From: a virus
Reading direction: 5' to 3' (one strand)
DNA length: 64,000 nucleotides
Virus record (IMG/VR): IMGVR_UViG_3300031261_000003
Coordinates: 1 to 64,000 of that record
A model generated the notes under the pieces. That model searched no databases and had not been told where the DNA came from. It was given only the letters and a program-made list of their open reading frames with translations. Shown here in pieces: positions 30,217 to 38,962 of this stretch; within the stretch, counting starts at the first letter, position 1; the number at the start of each line of letters is the position of its first letter. A program made the position numbers and the translations under genes.

Positions 30217-30636
30217 ATGGCGCGACGACTTGAGCGCGCGTCTATACGAGCCAAGAACGAATTGGATATCCCCACCGAAGCGCTCATGGTTATGGTTGAG
30301 GCGCAGGCGCGCGAGGTTATCGGGACGTATCGGTTCGGCTGGCCCGAACTGGCGGAATCGACGCAGGCGGATCGTATCGCCCAAGGCTATCCGGCCGACG
30401 AGCCGCTACTGCGAACCGGCACGCTCGCGGCGAGCATCGAACACAAGGTCGAGTTATCGGCGACCGGCGCGCAAGGGCTTGTATACTCCGAGGATATCGT
30501 GGCGCTGTGGCAGGAAATGGGAACGAGCCGAGGCATCCCGCCCCGTAGTTTCCTTTTCAAGAGCTTATGGTTGAGCACAGAATTTATGGCGTCAACCTAT
30601 CGCAAATTCGCCGAGCAAATTCTCACCGGGACATGA
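30217..30636 (+). CDS. phage virion morphogenesis / neck protein
   Basis: 139 aa from the ATG after a TTGCTATCTTG-containing control region. It starts MARRLERASIRAKNELDIPT; WPELAESTQADRIAQGYPAD, then LLRTGTLAASIEHKVELSA, is the pattern of HK97 gp10/Mu gpG-like neck proteins (LxxTGxLxxSI). EDIVALWQEMGTSRGIPPRS and FLFKSLW complete it. The gene order here is unusual because this protein normally precedes the sheath. Confidence 0.72.
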   Translation: MARRLERASIRAKNELDIPTEALMVMVEAQAREVIGTYRFGWPELAESTQADRIAQGYPADEPLLRTGTLAASIEHKVELSATGAQGLVYSEDIVALWQEMGTSRGIPPRSFLFKSLWLSTEFMASTYRKFAEQILTGT

Positions 30637-30639
30637 GCC

Positions 30640-33183
30640 GTGATTGAAGCTGGCAGCGTCGGCGCGATTTTCGAAATCAAGGATGAAGCGTCGTCGGTTC
30701 TTCGCGCGCTCATGTCGCAATTCGAGCGGCTTGACGGCGTTATCAAAGCCACCAAGGAAAGCCTAAGCACGCTGCGCCTGCCGGCCGGCTTGTCGCGCGG
30801 CCTCGCCGTCATGAACGAAAACATGGCGAAGCTTGCTATCAGTTCCGACAAGGCGATGGCGGGCGTTTCCTCAAGCCTCGCCAAGATCGACGCGGCGGCC
30901 GATACGGCGTTGACGAACGTTTCCGCAAGTTTCGGCAAGCTCGATACGATCATTGACGGAACCAAGATTCAAGTCGGCGAACTCTCGGCCGAGCTAAAGC
31001 GCGTCGGCGAGCAAATGGCGCTGATCGGACGCGGCTCGGGCGCGCTGCGTCCCCCTAGCCTTCGCAACGGAACGGGCGGGCATGGCGGCGGCGGTGGCGA
31101 GGGCGGCGGCCTGCATTTCGGCCGCTTTGGCGGCGAACTCCCAGGCGGGTCCCATGTCAGCGTCGGCCAGAAATCCGATGGCTTTTTTGAGTTGATCGGC
31201 GGCGCCGCGCTGTTGGAAGGAACCAAAAAGATCATCGAAGCCCGCATGGCGCTTACGAGTCTTGAGGCGCACGCCAAGGCGGCCGGCTACACCAACCAAG
31301 AACAATCCGAGATTATGGCCGCATCTTGGGCCAACGCCGCAAAGAGCGTCAACACAACCGCAACCGAGTCCTACAAGAACATTCTCGAACTCGCGCAAGT
31401 GACGGGCTCCTACGGCGAAGCGATCAAAATGCTGCCGTCGTTCACCTCGGCCAACGCGGCGCTGGCGTCGTTGAAAGATCAGGATTTGCGCGCCTCCGTC
31501 AGCGGCAAATCGCAAACCTACGACTTCGCTCGCTCGCTCGAATTGCTCGGCGTGACGCAGGACGACGCCAAACTATCGGCGATGACGGCTACGATCACGC
31601 GCGAAATCATCGGTATGCGCGGCCTCGTGGACGGGTCGAAGATGTTCCAGGGCATCCAGAACGCGGGCGGCTCGCGCTACGCTTGGAACGAAGATTTCGT
31701 CGGGCATGTGCTTGGCCCGTTGTTGCAGGCGTCGCCGCGCGCGGGCGCTGGCCTTTACCAGTTGGACCGCAGCTTTGGCTCGGGCGTCGCGACGCAGCAA
31801 ATGGCGCGCGGCGCAGAAAAGTACGGCTTCTGGTCGAAGGAAGACGAAGCCTATGACGACGCTGACCACAAGCGCTTCAAGGGCATGAAAACCGGCTCGA
31901 TCGCCGGCTACGACATGCTGCGCTCCAACCCCGAGGAATGGGCTCTCAAGGTCGCGCTGCCGCTATTCCAATCGCATGGCGTCAATATCGACGACACCAA
32001 CGAAATGGGAAAGGCGATCAACGAAATCAGCCGAGGCAACAAGAACCTAAATGTGATTCTTGACGAACTGCTGTTGCCGGGAACGCGGGCGCAGCTCGCC
32101 AAAGAGCGGATCAATATCGACAAGGTTCCTGGCGACGCGGGCGGAATCCTCATGGCGAATGATCCCGGCCTGAAAATGGCGGCGCTCAAGGACAAATGGA
32201 ACGACTTGATGACGGCGCTTGGCGGCCCGTTGATTGATCGCGCCATGGCGGGCGTCACCAGTTTAACCAATTCGTTCAATACGATGGCGCAGTTTTTCAA
32301 CGCGCATCCGAATATGGCGAAGGCGGCGGTTGATTTGACGGCGTCGGCCGGCGCCATGCTCGCGATCAGCGGCGCGATGAAAATGACCAAGTTTCTCGCG
32401 GGCGATCTATTCGGCATGGGTTCTGACGCCAAGCTGAACGCGTCGGCCGTGGCGCTCGACGGCTCGGCCAAGGCGTTGACGACGGCGGCCGAACGACTTG
32501 GGACGGCGGGCGGCAAAGCGGGCGCTCCCGGCTCTAGCAGCGGCCCGGGCGGCAGCGACATTCGCCCGATCAATACCGGGTTCGCGTTGTTCAACGCGCT
32601 TGGCATCATGGCGACAATGCCAAACGATGTAGGGTCCAAAGACTGGATCAAAGCCGGCGACGATCTCAACAAGAACGCTGACGACTTCATGGGTCAGTAT
32701 CTCCCCGCATGGATGCTGCATGGCGGGCTCGGCGGCAAGGCGGCCGAAGCGCTCAACCCGATCTCGTCGGCCAACGCCTCGCCCTACGGCACGCTGCCGG
32801 CTTTCAAGCAAGGCGATATGGACAACCACGGCGACGGCCCGGCCGCTCTGGCGCTCGGCGTCAACAAAGACCTCGGCGCGGCGCTGACGAAAATCCCCGG
32901 CGACGTCAACCCAACCGTGACCTCGGCGTTTTCCTCGATCACGGCGGCGATCACGGCGGCGCTCAACTCCATGGCGGCGAGCGTCAAGGCGGCGGCTGAC
33001 GCCATTCCTACAGGCGGCGCGACGGCTCCGCTACAGGTGCATTCGTCATTGACGATGGACGGCAAAAAGGTTGCCCAAGCCGTGACGACGCATCAAATGC
33101 TCGCCACGCGAACCGCCAAATCGACGGGCGGCTTTGATGGAACGGCCGATCCGTCGCCAACCGATTACGGCTGGATCGGCTGA
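30640..33183 (+). CDS. tail tape measure protein
   Basis: 847 aa from GTG. The N-terminal 130 residues are a long coiled coil (RALMSQFERLDGVIKATKES). A Gly-rich hinge (GTGGHGGGGGEGGGLHFG) is followed by a helical body with SLEAHAKAAGYTNQEQSE and a hydrophobic segment (AVDLTASAGAMLAISGAMKM). The largest gene between chaperone and baseplate genes is the tape measure, which sets tail length and may help DNA cross the inner membrane. Confidence 0.85.
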   Translation: MIEAGSVGAIFEIKDEASSVLRALMSQFERLDGVIKATKESLSTLRLPAGLSRGLAVMNENMAKLAISSDKAMAGVSSSLAKIDAAADTALTNVSASFGKLDTIIDGTKIQVGELSAELKRVGEQMALIGRGSGALRPPSLRNGTGGHGGGGGEGGGLHFGRFGGELPGGSHVSVGQKSDGFFELIGGAALLEGTKKIIEARMALTSLEAHAKAAGYTNQEQSEIMAASWANAAKSVNTTATESYKNILELAQVTGSYGEAIKMLPSFTSANAALASLKDQDLRASVSGKSQTYDFARSLELLGVTQDDAKLSAMTATITREIIGMRGLVDGSKMFQGIQNAGGSRYAWNEDFVGHVLGPLLQASPRAGAGLYQLDRSFGSGVATQQMARGAEKYGFWSKEDEAYDDADHKRFKGMKTGSIAGYDMLRSNPEEWALKVALPLFQSHGVNIDDTNEMGKAINEISRGNKNLNVILDELLLPGTRAQLAKERINIDKVPGDAGGILMANDPGLKMAALKDKWNDLMTALGGPLIDRAMAGVTSLTNSFNTMAQFFNAHPNMAKAAVDLTASAGAMLAISGAMKMTKFLAGDLFGMGSDAKLNASAVALDGSAKALTTAAERLGTAGGKAGAPGSSSGPGGSDIRPINTGFALFNALGIMATMPNDVGSKDWIKAGDDLNKNADDFMGQYLPAWMLHGGLGGKAAEALNPISSANASPYGTLPAFKQGDMDNHGDGPAALALGVNKDLGAALTKIPGDVNPTVTSAFSSITAAITAALNSMAASVKAAADAIPTGGATAPLQVHSSLTMDGKKVAQAVTTHQMLATRTAKSTGGFDGTADPSPTDYGWIG

Positions 33184-33620
33184 TGTCGGACGGTTTTACG
33201 CTCGGCGGCCTTGTTTTCGACAATTGGGAAACGCCGCCTGAAATCGCGCTTCCCAGCGGCCACAAGGTCAATATCCACAAGCTCGTTGGCGGGCAGCGGC
33301 AAGTTGATGCGATGGGCGCCGATCCCGAGCCGCTATCGTGGACAGGCCGCGCGAGAGGCCAGCGCGCCAGCGGCGACATGCAAGCTGTCAAAGCCATGTG
33401 CGATTCCGGCGCGACGGTTTCGTTGACGTGGAACGAATTTTCTTACCAAGTGATCATTACGAAATTCGAGCCGAAATACAAAAAGCCAATCGAGTGGACG
33501 TATTCGATCACGGTTGAGATTGTCAGCGACCCCTCGGCGGGCGGCGGCGGCTCCGGGGCGTCTTCCCTTGACGCTCTTGTCGGCGGAGACATCGCAACCA
33601 TCATGAGCTTGATTTTTTAG
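33183..33620 (+). CDS. baseplate/tail protein before hub, 145 aa
   Basis: Beta-rich N-terminus (GLVFDNWETPPEIALPSGHK), LVGGQRQVDAMGADPEPLSW, and NEFSYQVIITKFEPKYKKPI, ending in a Gly/Ser tail. The pattern matches a small tail protein group encoded right after the tape measure in Mu-like myoviruses and similar contractile elements. Overlaps the tape-measure stop (TGATG). Confidence 0.7.
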   Translation: MSDGFTLGGLVFDNWETPPEIALPSGHKVNIHKLVGGQRQVDAMGADPEPLSWTGRARGQRASGDMQAVKAMCDSGATVSLTWNEFSYQVIITKFEPKYKKPIEWTYSITVEIVSDPSAGGGGSGASSLDALVGGDIATIMSLIF

Positions 33621-34051
33621 AGCGATGGCGACGGCTCGACGGGATGCGGCGCGGGCGCAACGTCTGCGCCGTGATCGGGCGTAACATGCTCGGGCGCGAC
33701 AACCGGCGTGCTGTAGGCGGGCGCAACGGCGGCGACGGCAGTTGTAACAGCATCGGCGACGGCGACGGTTGTAGGCGCGGCGACGGCGGCCGAGAGCGTA
33801 TGCAGCGCCGAGTTGATCTGTTCGGTTACGGCGTCGAGCGCGGCGGAATCAATCGCCGTTTCGTTATGCGTCGCAAGCGCAGCGGCGGCGGCGGCAGTCG
33901 GGCCGGCGAGCGCGGCGGCGGCGGCGGCGAGGTTTTCAAAGCTGGCGTTCATTTGGATTTCTTTCTCAAAGAGGATGGCGAGGATGGCGTCAAGTTTGTC
34001 TTCGATCCGCTCGAGCGCGGCGGTCGTATCGTCTCTCCATAGGTCTCGCAT
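33617..34051 (-). CDS. Ala-rich coiled-coil protein inserted on reverse strand
   Basis: 144 aa from the ATG giving MRDLWRDDTTAALERIEDKL; an internal ATG at MNASFENLAAAAAALAGP is possible. It is an Ala/Thr-rich helix with a His/Pro tail (PEHVTPDHGADVAPAPHPVE), similar in style to the 11977-12510 protein. The stop overlaps the convergent tail gene stop by 4 nt. It lies between tape-measure and hub genes and is probably an extra gene. The much longer frame to 34672 is spurious. Confidence 0.5.
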   Translation of the reverse strand: MRDLWRDDTTAALERIEDKLDAILAILFEKEIQMNASFENLAAAAAALAGPTAAAAAALATHNETAIDSAALDAVTEQINSALHTLSAAVAAPTTVAVADAVTTAVAAVAPAYSTPVVAPEHVTPDHGADVAPAPHPVEPSPSL

Positions 34052-34096
34052 GGTGTCTTTCTTGCGGCTTATCCAACAAACGAAGGGGCTCTCCCG

Positions 34097-34438
34097 TTGA
34101 GCACACCGGCCGCCGTGGTCACAGCGCTCAATGCGCTGCAATCGTCCATCCAAAGCGCCGGCACGTTGCAGGGCGCGTCTGACGCCGTGCTTTCGCCTAT
34201 TGTCACGGCCTGCCTTGCCGCGCAGGCGGCGATTACGGCGGCCATAGCGGCGACCGACGCGCAGATAGGCAACGGCTCGGGGCTGGCCTCCGGTCCCGGC
34301 TTGGACGCCGGCGCAACGGCCTCCGCCGCCGTCGCTTATCTCGCCGCGCAGATCGACGCCAACCAAGCGCAGCACAACTTGCTCACCCTGCAAGCCTATG
34401 TCCAACGGATCGAACTCAACATTGCGGCGAGGCTGTAA
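34097..34438 (+). CDS. Ala-rich helical tail-region protein, 113 aa, TTG start
   Basis: TTG preceded by GAAGGGGCT. The chain is helical with Ala/Thr and a Gly-rich turn (DAQIGNGSGLASGPGLDAGA), ending LLTLQAYVQRIELNIAARL. Tail-linker or accessory protein, unknown; flanked on both sides by reverse-strand genes. Confidence 0.55.
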   Translation: MSTPAAVVTALNALQSSIQSAGTLQGASDAVLSPIVTACLAAQAAITAAIAATDAQIGNGSGLASGPGLDAGATASAAVAYLAAQIDANQAQHNLLTLQAYVQRIELNIAARL

Positions 34439-34439
34439 T

Positions 34440-34766
34440 TCAAACGATCCGAAGCCCGCGTTCGATTTCCGGCCAAGGGCCGAGAAACACCTCTCTATAG
34501 GCGACGTCGCCGCATCGAAAAAGCGCCCTGGCGCGTACAAATCCTTTCTCTTCAATGCGCGGCGGGTTCGTTTTTCTGTCGCACACAAAAATGAAGTCCT
34601 TGATTCCATACTTGGCTTTTTCGGCGTCAACCATCGCCAGCAGAATCGTCTGAATCGGGTTCCACGCCTCACGCGGCAACAACCCGCCGCACGACAAAAG
34701 CGTCATGCTCCAAGCGCTTTCAAGAAATGCGCAGAACTCGCGAATCTGTTCGTCGCTGCATTCCAT
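34440..34766 (-). CDS. reverse-strand protein resembling a sheath C-terminal element, 108 aa
   Basis: From ATG (MECSDEQIREFCAFLESAWS). Later YGIKDFIFVCDRKTNPPRIE and KGFVRARALFRCGDVAYREV are faintly like the C-terminal 'IKDYRVVCD..NNTP' unit of tail sheath proteins. No confident family. Its stop lies 1 nt beyond the convergent plus-strand gene, and its start region reads divergently from the next tail gene. Confidence 0.5.
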   Translation of the reverse strand: MECSDEQIREFCAFLESAWSMTLLSCGGLLPREAWNPIQTILLAMVDAEKAKYGIKDFIFVCDRKTNPPRIEEKGFVRARALFRCGDVAYREVFLGPWPEIERGLRIV

Positions 34767-34796
34767 CCGGCTCACTCCGCTTAAAGGCGCAACGCG

Positions 34797-35063
34797 ATGG
34801 CCGATATCAACGATCTTCCGACCGTGCTTTCGCCGATCTCGGCGGTCACAGCCAATACGGGATTCTCGACGCTGTTTCATGTCGCCGCGATCTACCTCGG
34901 CGATCATACCATGTGGGATAGGGTTTTAGCGCTCAATTCCTCGCTTATAAACGCCGACGGCTTTTGGGAGTACGACCTCTCAACAGTCGCAACCGTCAAC
35001 GTCCCGCCCGCTGGCTCGGCCGCCAGCACAGGCGGAATCCTGCAATCGTTTCCCGTTCCGTGA
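34797..35063 (+). CDS. small tail/baseplate protein, 88 aa
   Basis: MADINDLPTVLSPISAVTAN, then FHVAAIYLGDHTMWDRVLAL. A helix-poor chain with Gly/Pro at the end. Length, position before the hub gene and the terminal overlap are like a gpX-type or LysM-like small tail protein, though no LysM motif is visible. Confidence 0.6.
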   Translation: MADINDLPTVLSPISAVTANTGFSTLFHVAAIYLGDHTMWDRVLALNSSLINADGFWEYDLSTVATVNVPPAGSAASTGGILQSFPVP

Positions 35064-36043
35064 AGGTTTCCGCGCAAATCGTCGTCAACGGCAGTCCGAT
35101 CAACGTCAAATCGCTAGAGGTTTCTCTAACCAAAACGAAGAAATCCGAGACGTTTTCGGCCAGCGTCGCCATGTACGATCCGGCTGCGCAGGGCCTTGAT
35201 AGCGCGGACGGCGCGCAAGCCTCTTGCCTCATCAACGGCGCGCAAATCGGCGGCTCGTTCCAACTTGAGCACGTCGATTATAGTTTCGACGGGACCGAAG
35301 TCACCTTAAGCGGTCGCGACAATTCGGCCGACATGATCGACACGCCGAATACGAAAACCTTTACCAACCAGACGCCTAAGCAAGTTATTCAGGCGCTGGC
35401 GCAAGGCGTCGGAACCAATATCGACGACATGGGCGCAAACGCCGGCAAAATATATCAGCTCGATTGGAACGCCATCACGCATCGCGCCAGCGCTTGGGAG
35501 GCGATTCAGCATCTTGCCGACCTTTACGGCAAGGCGGCCTATGTGACAGGCGGCACGCTCTACGTCAAAGACATGGACGAAAGCTTGCCTGTCTATTCGT
35601 TACAATGGTCGCGGCCTTCGGCGAGCGGCGCGGCAACGAGCAATATCTTGACGCTGAAAGCCTCGCGCAATTTCCAAATGTCCAAAAAGATCAATGTCAC
35701 CGCGCACGGCCATAACTACAAGCAAAAGCAAACACTTACCGCGACGGCGAGCGCGGGCGGATCGGGCTCCGGCGCGTTAAATTACAACTACGTCATTCCA
35801 AGCGCGACGCAGGACCAATTGCAAAACGTCGCGACCAAAAAATCAAAGGAACACTCCAGGCACGCCCTTGATATCGCGGTCGAAATCCCTGGCGACACCG
35901 GCGTTGTAATCCGAATGCAGTTGCGGCTTTCCGGCACAGGAACCGTGTTCGATACGCTGTTCGATATGACCGACGTTTCGCACAAGGTGGATTTTGACGG
36001 CGGCTATACGACGACCATAAAAGGCAACGCGGCTGGCGCTTAA
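35060..36043 (+). CDS. baseplate hub protein (gpD/Mu gp44-like)
   Basis: 327 aa from GTG overlapping the previous stop. An N-terminal barrel (VSAQIVVNGSPINVKSLEVS, VEVTLSGRDNSADMIDTPNT) precedes a helical unit (TPKQVIQALAQGVGTNIDDM) and SAWEAIQHLADLYGKAAYVT. The R-D-N-S-A-D-M-I-D motif is typical of hub proteins. It forms the central ring onto which the spike is mounted. Confidence 0.82.
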   Translation: MKVSAQIVVNGSPINVKSLEVSLTKTKKSETFSASVAMYDPAAQGLDSADGAQASCLINGAQIGGSFQLEHVDYSFDGTEVTLSGRDNSADMIDTPNTKTFTNQTPKQVIQALAQGVGTNIDDMGANAGKIYQLDWNAITHRASAWEAIQHLADLYGKAAYVTGGTLYVKDMDESLPVYSLQWSRPSASGAATSNILTLKASRNFQMSKKINVTAHGHNYKQKQTLTATASAGGSGSGALNYNYVIPSATQDQLQNVATKKSKEHSRHALDIAVEIPGDTGVVIRMQLRLSGTGTVFDTLFDMTDVSHKVDFDGGYTTTIKGNAAGA

Positions 36044-36516
36044 TGCTTGATTTAACAAACCTTATTCGCCGTGAGTGCGGCCGGTTGCTCATGCGCTGGG
36101 CGCGAACTCGCCATGTGTTGGTGACAAGCTACGATCCGAAAACCAATTCGATCAAGGGAACCTTTCAGCCGGAAGGGCATATGTCGGGCTGGATTCCGAT
36201 CCAGACGCAGGCCGCCAGCGCCAACGGAGTCAGCGTTCAGATCGGTCCGGCAATTGGCGATTTGGCGGTTGTCTCGTACGTCGAGGGCGACCCCGAGGCG
36301 TCGTTTGTCATCGGCTTCAAACATAACGACGTCGATCGCGCGCCGGGAGCGCCGAGCGGAACAGTGATCATCAAGCATAACCAAAGCGGCGTTACGCTGA
36401 CCATTAGCGGCTCTGGTCATACGCTCACGGCGCCCGGTCAAACGATAGCGTTGAGCGGCGCCACGATTACAACGAATGGCAATCATACCCTTACGGGCGG
36501 CGGGAACCTCGCTTAG
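36043..36516 (+). CDS. baseplate spike protein (gpV/Mu gp45-like)
   Basis: 157 aa. An OB-fold segment (VLVTSYDPKTNSIKGTFQPE, SGWIPIQTQAAS, IGDLAVVSYVEGDPEASFVI) is followed by a Gly/Thr-rich beta-helix end (IKHNQSGVTLTISGSGHTLT). The start shares its A with the hub stop (TAATG). It acts as the membrane-piercing spike beneath the hub. Confidence 0.85.
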   Translation: MLDLTNLIRRECGRLLMRWARTRHVLVTSYDPKTNSIKGTFQPEGHMSGWIPIQTQAASANGVSVQIGPAIGDLAVVSYVEGDPEASFVIGFKHNDVDRAPGAPSGTVIIKHNQSGVTLTISGSGHTLTAPGQTIALSGATITTNGNHTLTGGGNLA

Positions 36517-36774
36517 GTGGCAGCTATCGCTAGGCTCGGCGACGCTATCAGCCACGGCGGCGCAGTAACGTCGGGCTCTCCAAATTGGAGCTGCAACGGC
36601 ATCCCGATTGCGAGAGTTGGCGACTCCGCATCCTGTCCTATTCATGGAACTGTCTCGATCACTTCCGGCTCGCCAAATTGGCAATGCAACGGCATCCCCA
36701 TCGCCCGCGTCGGCTCGTCGCTCTCTTGCGGCGCAACGATAACCTCGGGCTCGCCGAATTGGAGCGTAAGCTAA
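36517..36774 (+). CDS. PAAR-domain spike tip protein
   Basis: 85 aa from GTG, 1 nt after the spike stop. Three repeats of the SGSPNW/NGIPIARVGDS unit and several His/Cys (GDAISHGG, CPIHGT, SCGA) are diagnostic of PAAR proteins that cap the spike with a metal-bound point. Confidence 0.85.
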   Translation: MAAIARLGDAISHGGAVTSGSPNWSCNGIPIARVGDSASCPIHGTVSITSGSPNWQCNGIPIARVGSSLSCGATITSGSPNWSVS

Positions 36775-37196
36775 TGGCCGATTTATCGCATTTCTGGGGG
36801 CAAGACCTCGTTGCCAGCCCGAGCGGCGATTTATTGCTCGTACAGCCGTTGAGCGCCCAAAATATCTCGACGCTCAACGGCAATGACGAGGGAACGCAAA
36901 GGATTTACCGCCGCCTCATGACGGCCATTGCCGGCGCCGGCCAGCTATCGGGTGAAGACATTTTCGCGCCCGACTATGGCGGCGGCATCCCGCAACGCAT
37001 TGGCGCGGTCATGGACCCCGATGGTTTGCGCGCCGCTATCCGCGCCCAAATGTTTCAAGAGGCTGCCGTTGCCAACTCCCCGCCGCCGCAAATCAAGGTC
37101 ACGCCGCAACTGCCGTCGAGCGCCTTCGTTGATATCCAATTCAGCAATGCGCAAACGGGCCTGCCGGTCTCGCTTTCCTTCGATTCTTCAAGCTAG
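36774..37196 (+). CDS. baseplate wedge protein (gpW/gp25-like)
   Basis: 140 aa from ATG overlapping the PAAR stop. LMTAIAGAGQLSGEDIFAPD and YGGGIPQRIGAVMDPDGLRA fit a gp25/W lysozyme-fold wedge protein (Mu gp46 in order), which starts sheath polymerisation. The larger frame upstream overlaps the PAAR gene and is rejected. Confidence 0.8.
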   Translation: MADLSHFWGQDLVASPSGDLLLVQPLSAQNISTLNGNDEGTQRIYRRLMTAIAGAGQLSGEDIFAPDYGGGIPQRIGAVMDPDGLRAAIRAQMFQEAAVANSPPPQIKVTPQLPSSAFVDIQFSNAQTGLPVSLSFDSSS

Positions 37197-37207
37197 AGGC
37201 GCGTTGC

Positions 37208-38335
37208 ATGGCTGTGCCGCTGCTAAAGAGTTTCGCGACGTCGGTTTCCAACCAAATCGCGGCGATCCAAACGGCGTCCAAGTCGCTCGTCAATTTTACG
37301 ACGGGCTCTGTTTTGCGGGCAACCGTGAACGCCAATGCGGCGGTGGGTCTTTGGTTGCAAGGCAATACGCTCTATACCATAGCGCTCTCGCGGTTTGCCT
37401 CGTCCTATGGCAAAGACGCGGACTCATGGGGCGCGGACTGGGGTTTCCTTCGCAACGGCGCGCTGCCTTCAACCGGCTACGTGACATTTTCGCGCTTTAC
37501 GGCGACCAATAGCACGACGATTCTTGTTGGCGCGCAAGTTCAAACGCAGGACAAGACGCAGCAATTCACCGTCGTTGCCGACGCGACGAATGCGGCGTGG
37601 AACGGATCAAACGGTTTTATTATCCCGGCGCTCGTTGCCTCAGTCACGCTCAAAATGCAATCCGTCAACGCGGCGGCGGCGGCCAATGTCGTTGCGGGCG
37701 CCGTCAATACCATGGTCACAACGATTTCCGGCATCGATTACGTCAACAACGCGCTGGCGTTTACAGGTGGCGCGGACACGGAAACCGACGCCTCCTATAA
37801 GTCGCGCTTTCCCAACTTTCTGCTATCCTTGGCGCGCGGCACGTCGGGCGCCATTACGGCGGCGATTGAAGCGATACAGGTTGGCACGCAATGCAACGTT
37901 TTGTCGAACGTCAACTTGGACGGCACTGCCAATCCCGGCCATTTGACGATCATCGTTGACGACGGAAGCGGTGCGCCGCCGCCGTCGTTTCTCGCCATGG
38001 CCTCGGCGCAAGCCGCTCTCAACGTCGCGGACGGCATTAGCTGGGCGTTGTCCGGGCCGACGATCATCACCATAAACGTCTCGTTCACGCTCGTGACTGC
38101 CTCGGGCTATACGCACGCAACGCTCGTCGCCAACGCGCAGAACGCCGTCGTGATTTTCGTTGACGCGATAGCCGACGGCGGCTCGCTGTCGTGGTCGCAA
38201 TTGTACCAAGTGATTTATAATTCCTCGCCCGGAATCACCGACGTTTTGGGCCTGCTGATCAACGGTTCGACGGCAGATATCGTGCCGGCCAGCATTTACG
38301 ACGTCATCAAAACCGGAACAGTTGTAGGGACTTAA
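37208..38335 (+). CDS. baseplate J protein (Mu gp47-like)
   Basis: 375 aa. Conserved segments GYVTFSRFTATNSTTILVGA, FVNNALAFTGGADTETDASYKSR-type region near 37740-37810, and SPGITDVLGLLINGSTADIV are typical of baseplate J wedge proteins. It joins wedge to hub and changes shape on contraction. Gene order gp46-gp47-gp48 follows. Confidence 0.87.
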   Translation: MAVPLLKSFATSVSNQIAAIQTASKSLVNFTTGSVLRATVNANAAVGLWLQGNTLYTIALSRFASSYGKDADSWGADWGFLRNGALPSTGYVTFSRFTATNSTTILVGAQVQTQDKTQQFTVVADATNAAWNGSNGFIIPALVASVTLKMQSVNAAAAANVVAGAVNTMVTTISGIDYVNNALAFTGGADTETDASYKSRFPNFLLSLARGTSGAITAAIEAIQVGTQCNVLSNVNLDGTANPGHLTIIVDDGSGAPPPSFLAMASAQAALNVADGISWALSGPTIITINVSFTLVTASGYTHATLVANAQNAVVIFVDAIADGGSLSWSQLYQVIYNSSPGITDVLGLLINGSTADIVPASIYDVIKTGTVVGT

Positions 38336-38340
38336 CGCAA

Positions 38341-38940
38341 ATGGCGACTCTCGGCTCGCTCGCCGACTTTCAGGCGCGGCTTAAAAAGCTCATGCCGCGC
38401 TCTTGGTTTCCAAATCCGGCGCCGGTTCTCATGGGCGCGCTGGCCGGCGCCGCCAATGTCTTTTCGGACGCCTACGCTCAACTTAAATATGCCAAGCTGC
38501 AAACGCGCATCGGCACGACGACGGACGCAAACCTTGAGATTGCCGCCGTCGATTTTGTCGCCTTGCGCATCCAACGCCGGCCGGGCGAGAGTGACGCGGG
38601 CTTTCGCGTCCGCATCATTCAGGAAGCCCTTCGCCTGCGCAATACGCGCGCCGCGATGATAGCCGCGCTGACGCAACTAACCGGGCGGGCGCCAACGATT
38701 TACGCGCCGTGGTCAACCAACGATTGCGGCGCGATGGACGCGGGCGGTCTGGCTTGCGACGTCGCCGGTTGTACGGCGACGGGCATTGACGCGGCGAGCA
38801 CGATTCGCAACGCGGTTTTCATCAACGCCTTTCGTCCGCTCGGCGGCAGCGGCTTGGCTGTCTCCGACGCTGAAATCTACGCGATGGCTTATAACGTCGC
38901 GGCCGCCGGCGTCACGGCATGGGTTAACATCCAAAATTGA
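38341..38940 (+). CDS. DUF2313-like tail protein (Mu gp48/gpI-like)
   Basis: 199 aa. GSLADFQARLKKLMPRSWFP, ANVFSDAYAQLKYAKLQTRI and QRRPGESDAGFRVRIIQEAL match a DUF2313/tail protein I pattern, a linker between baseplate and fibre. It lies 6 nt after the J gene. Confidence 0.78.
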   Translation: MATLGSLADFQARLKKLMPRSWFPNPAPVLMGALAGAANVFSDAYAQLKYAKLQTRIGTTTDANLEIAAVDFVALRIQRRPGESDAGFRVRIIQEALRLRNTRAAMIAALTQLTGRAPTIYAPWSTNDCGAMDAGGLACDVAGCTATGIDAASTIRNAVFINAFRPLGGSGLAVSDAEIYAMAYNVAAAGVTAWVNIQN

Positions 38941-38962
38941 AAAGCCGATAGGAGTTCGTTGT

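Noticed and set aside
34052-34672. long upstream extension of the minus-strand gene ending at 33617
   Set aside because: It would overlap the plus-strand gene at 34097-34438 and the minus gene at 34440-34766; the sequence is Arg-rich and unlike protein.
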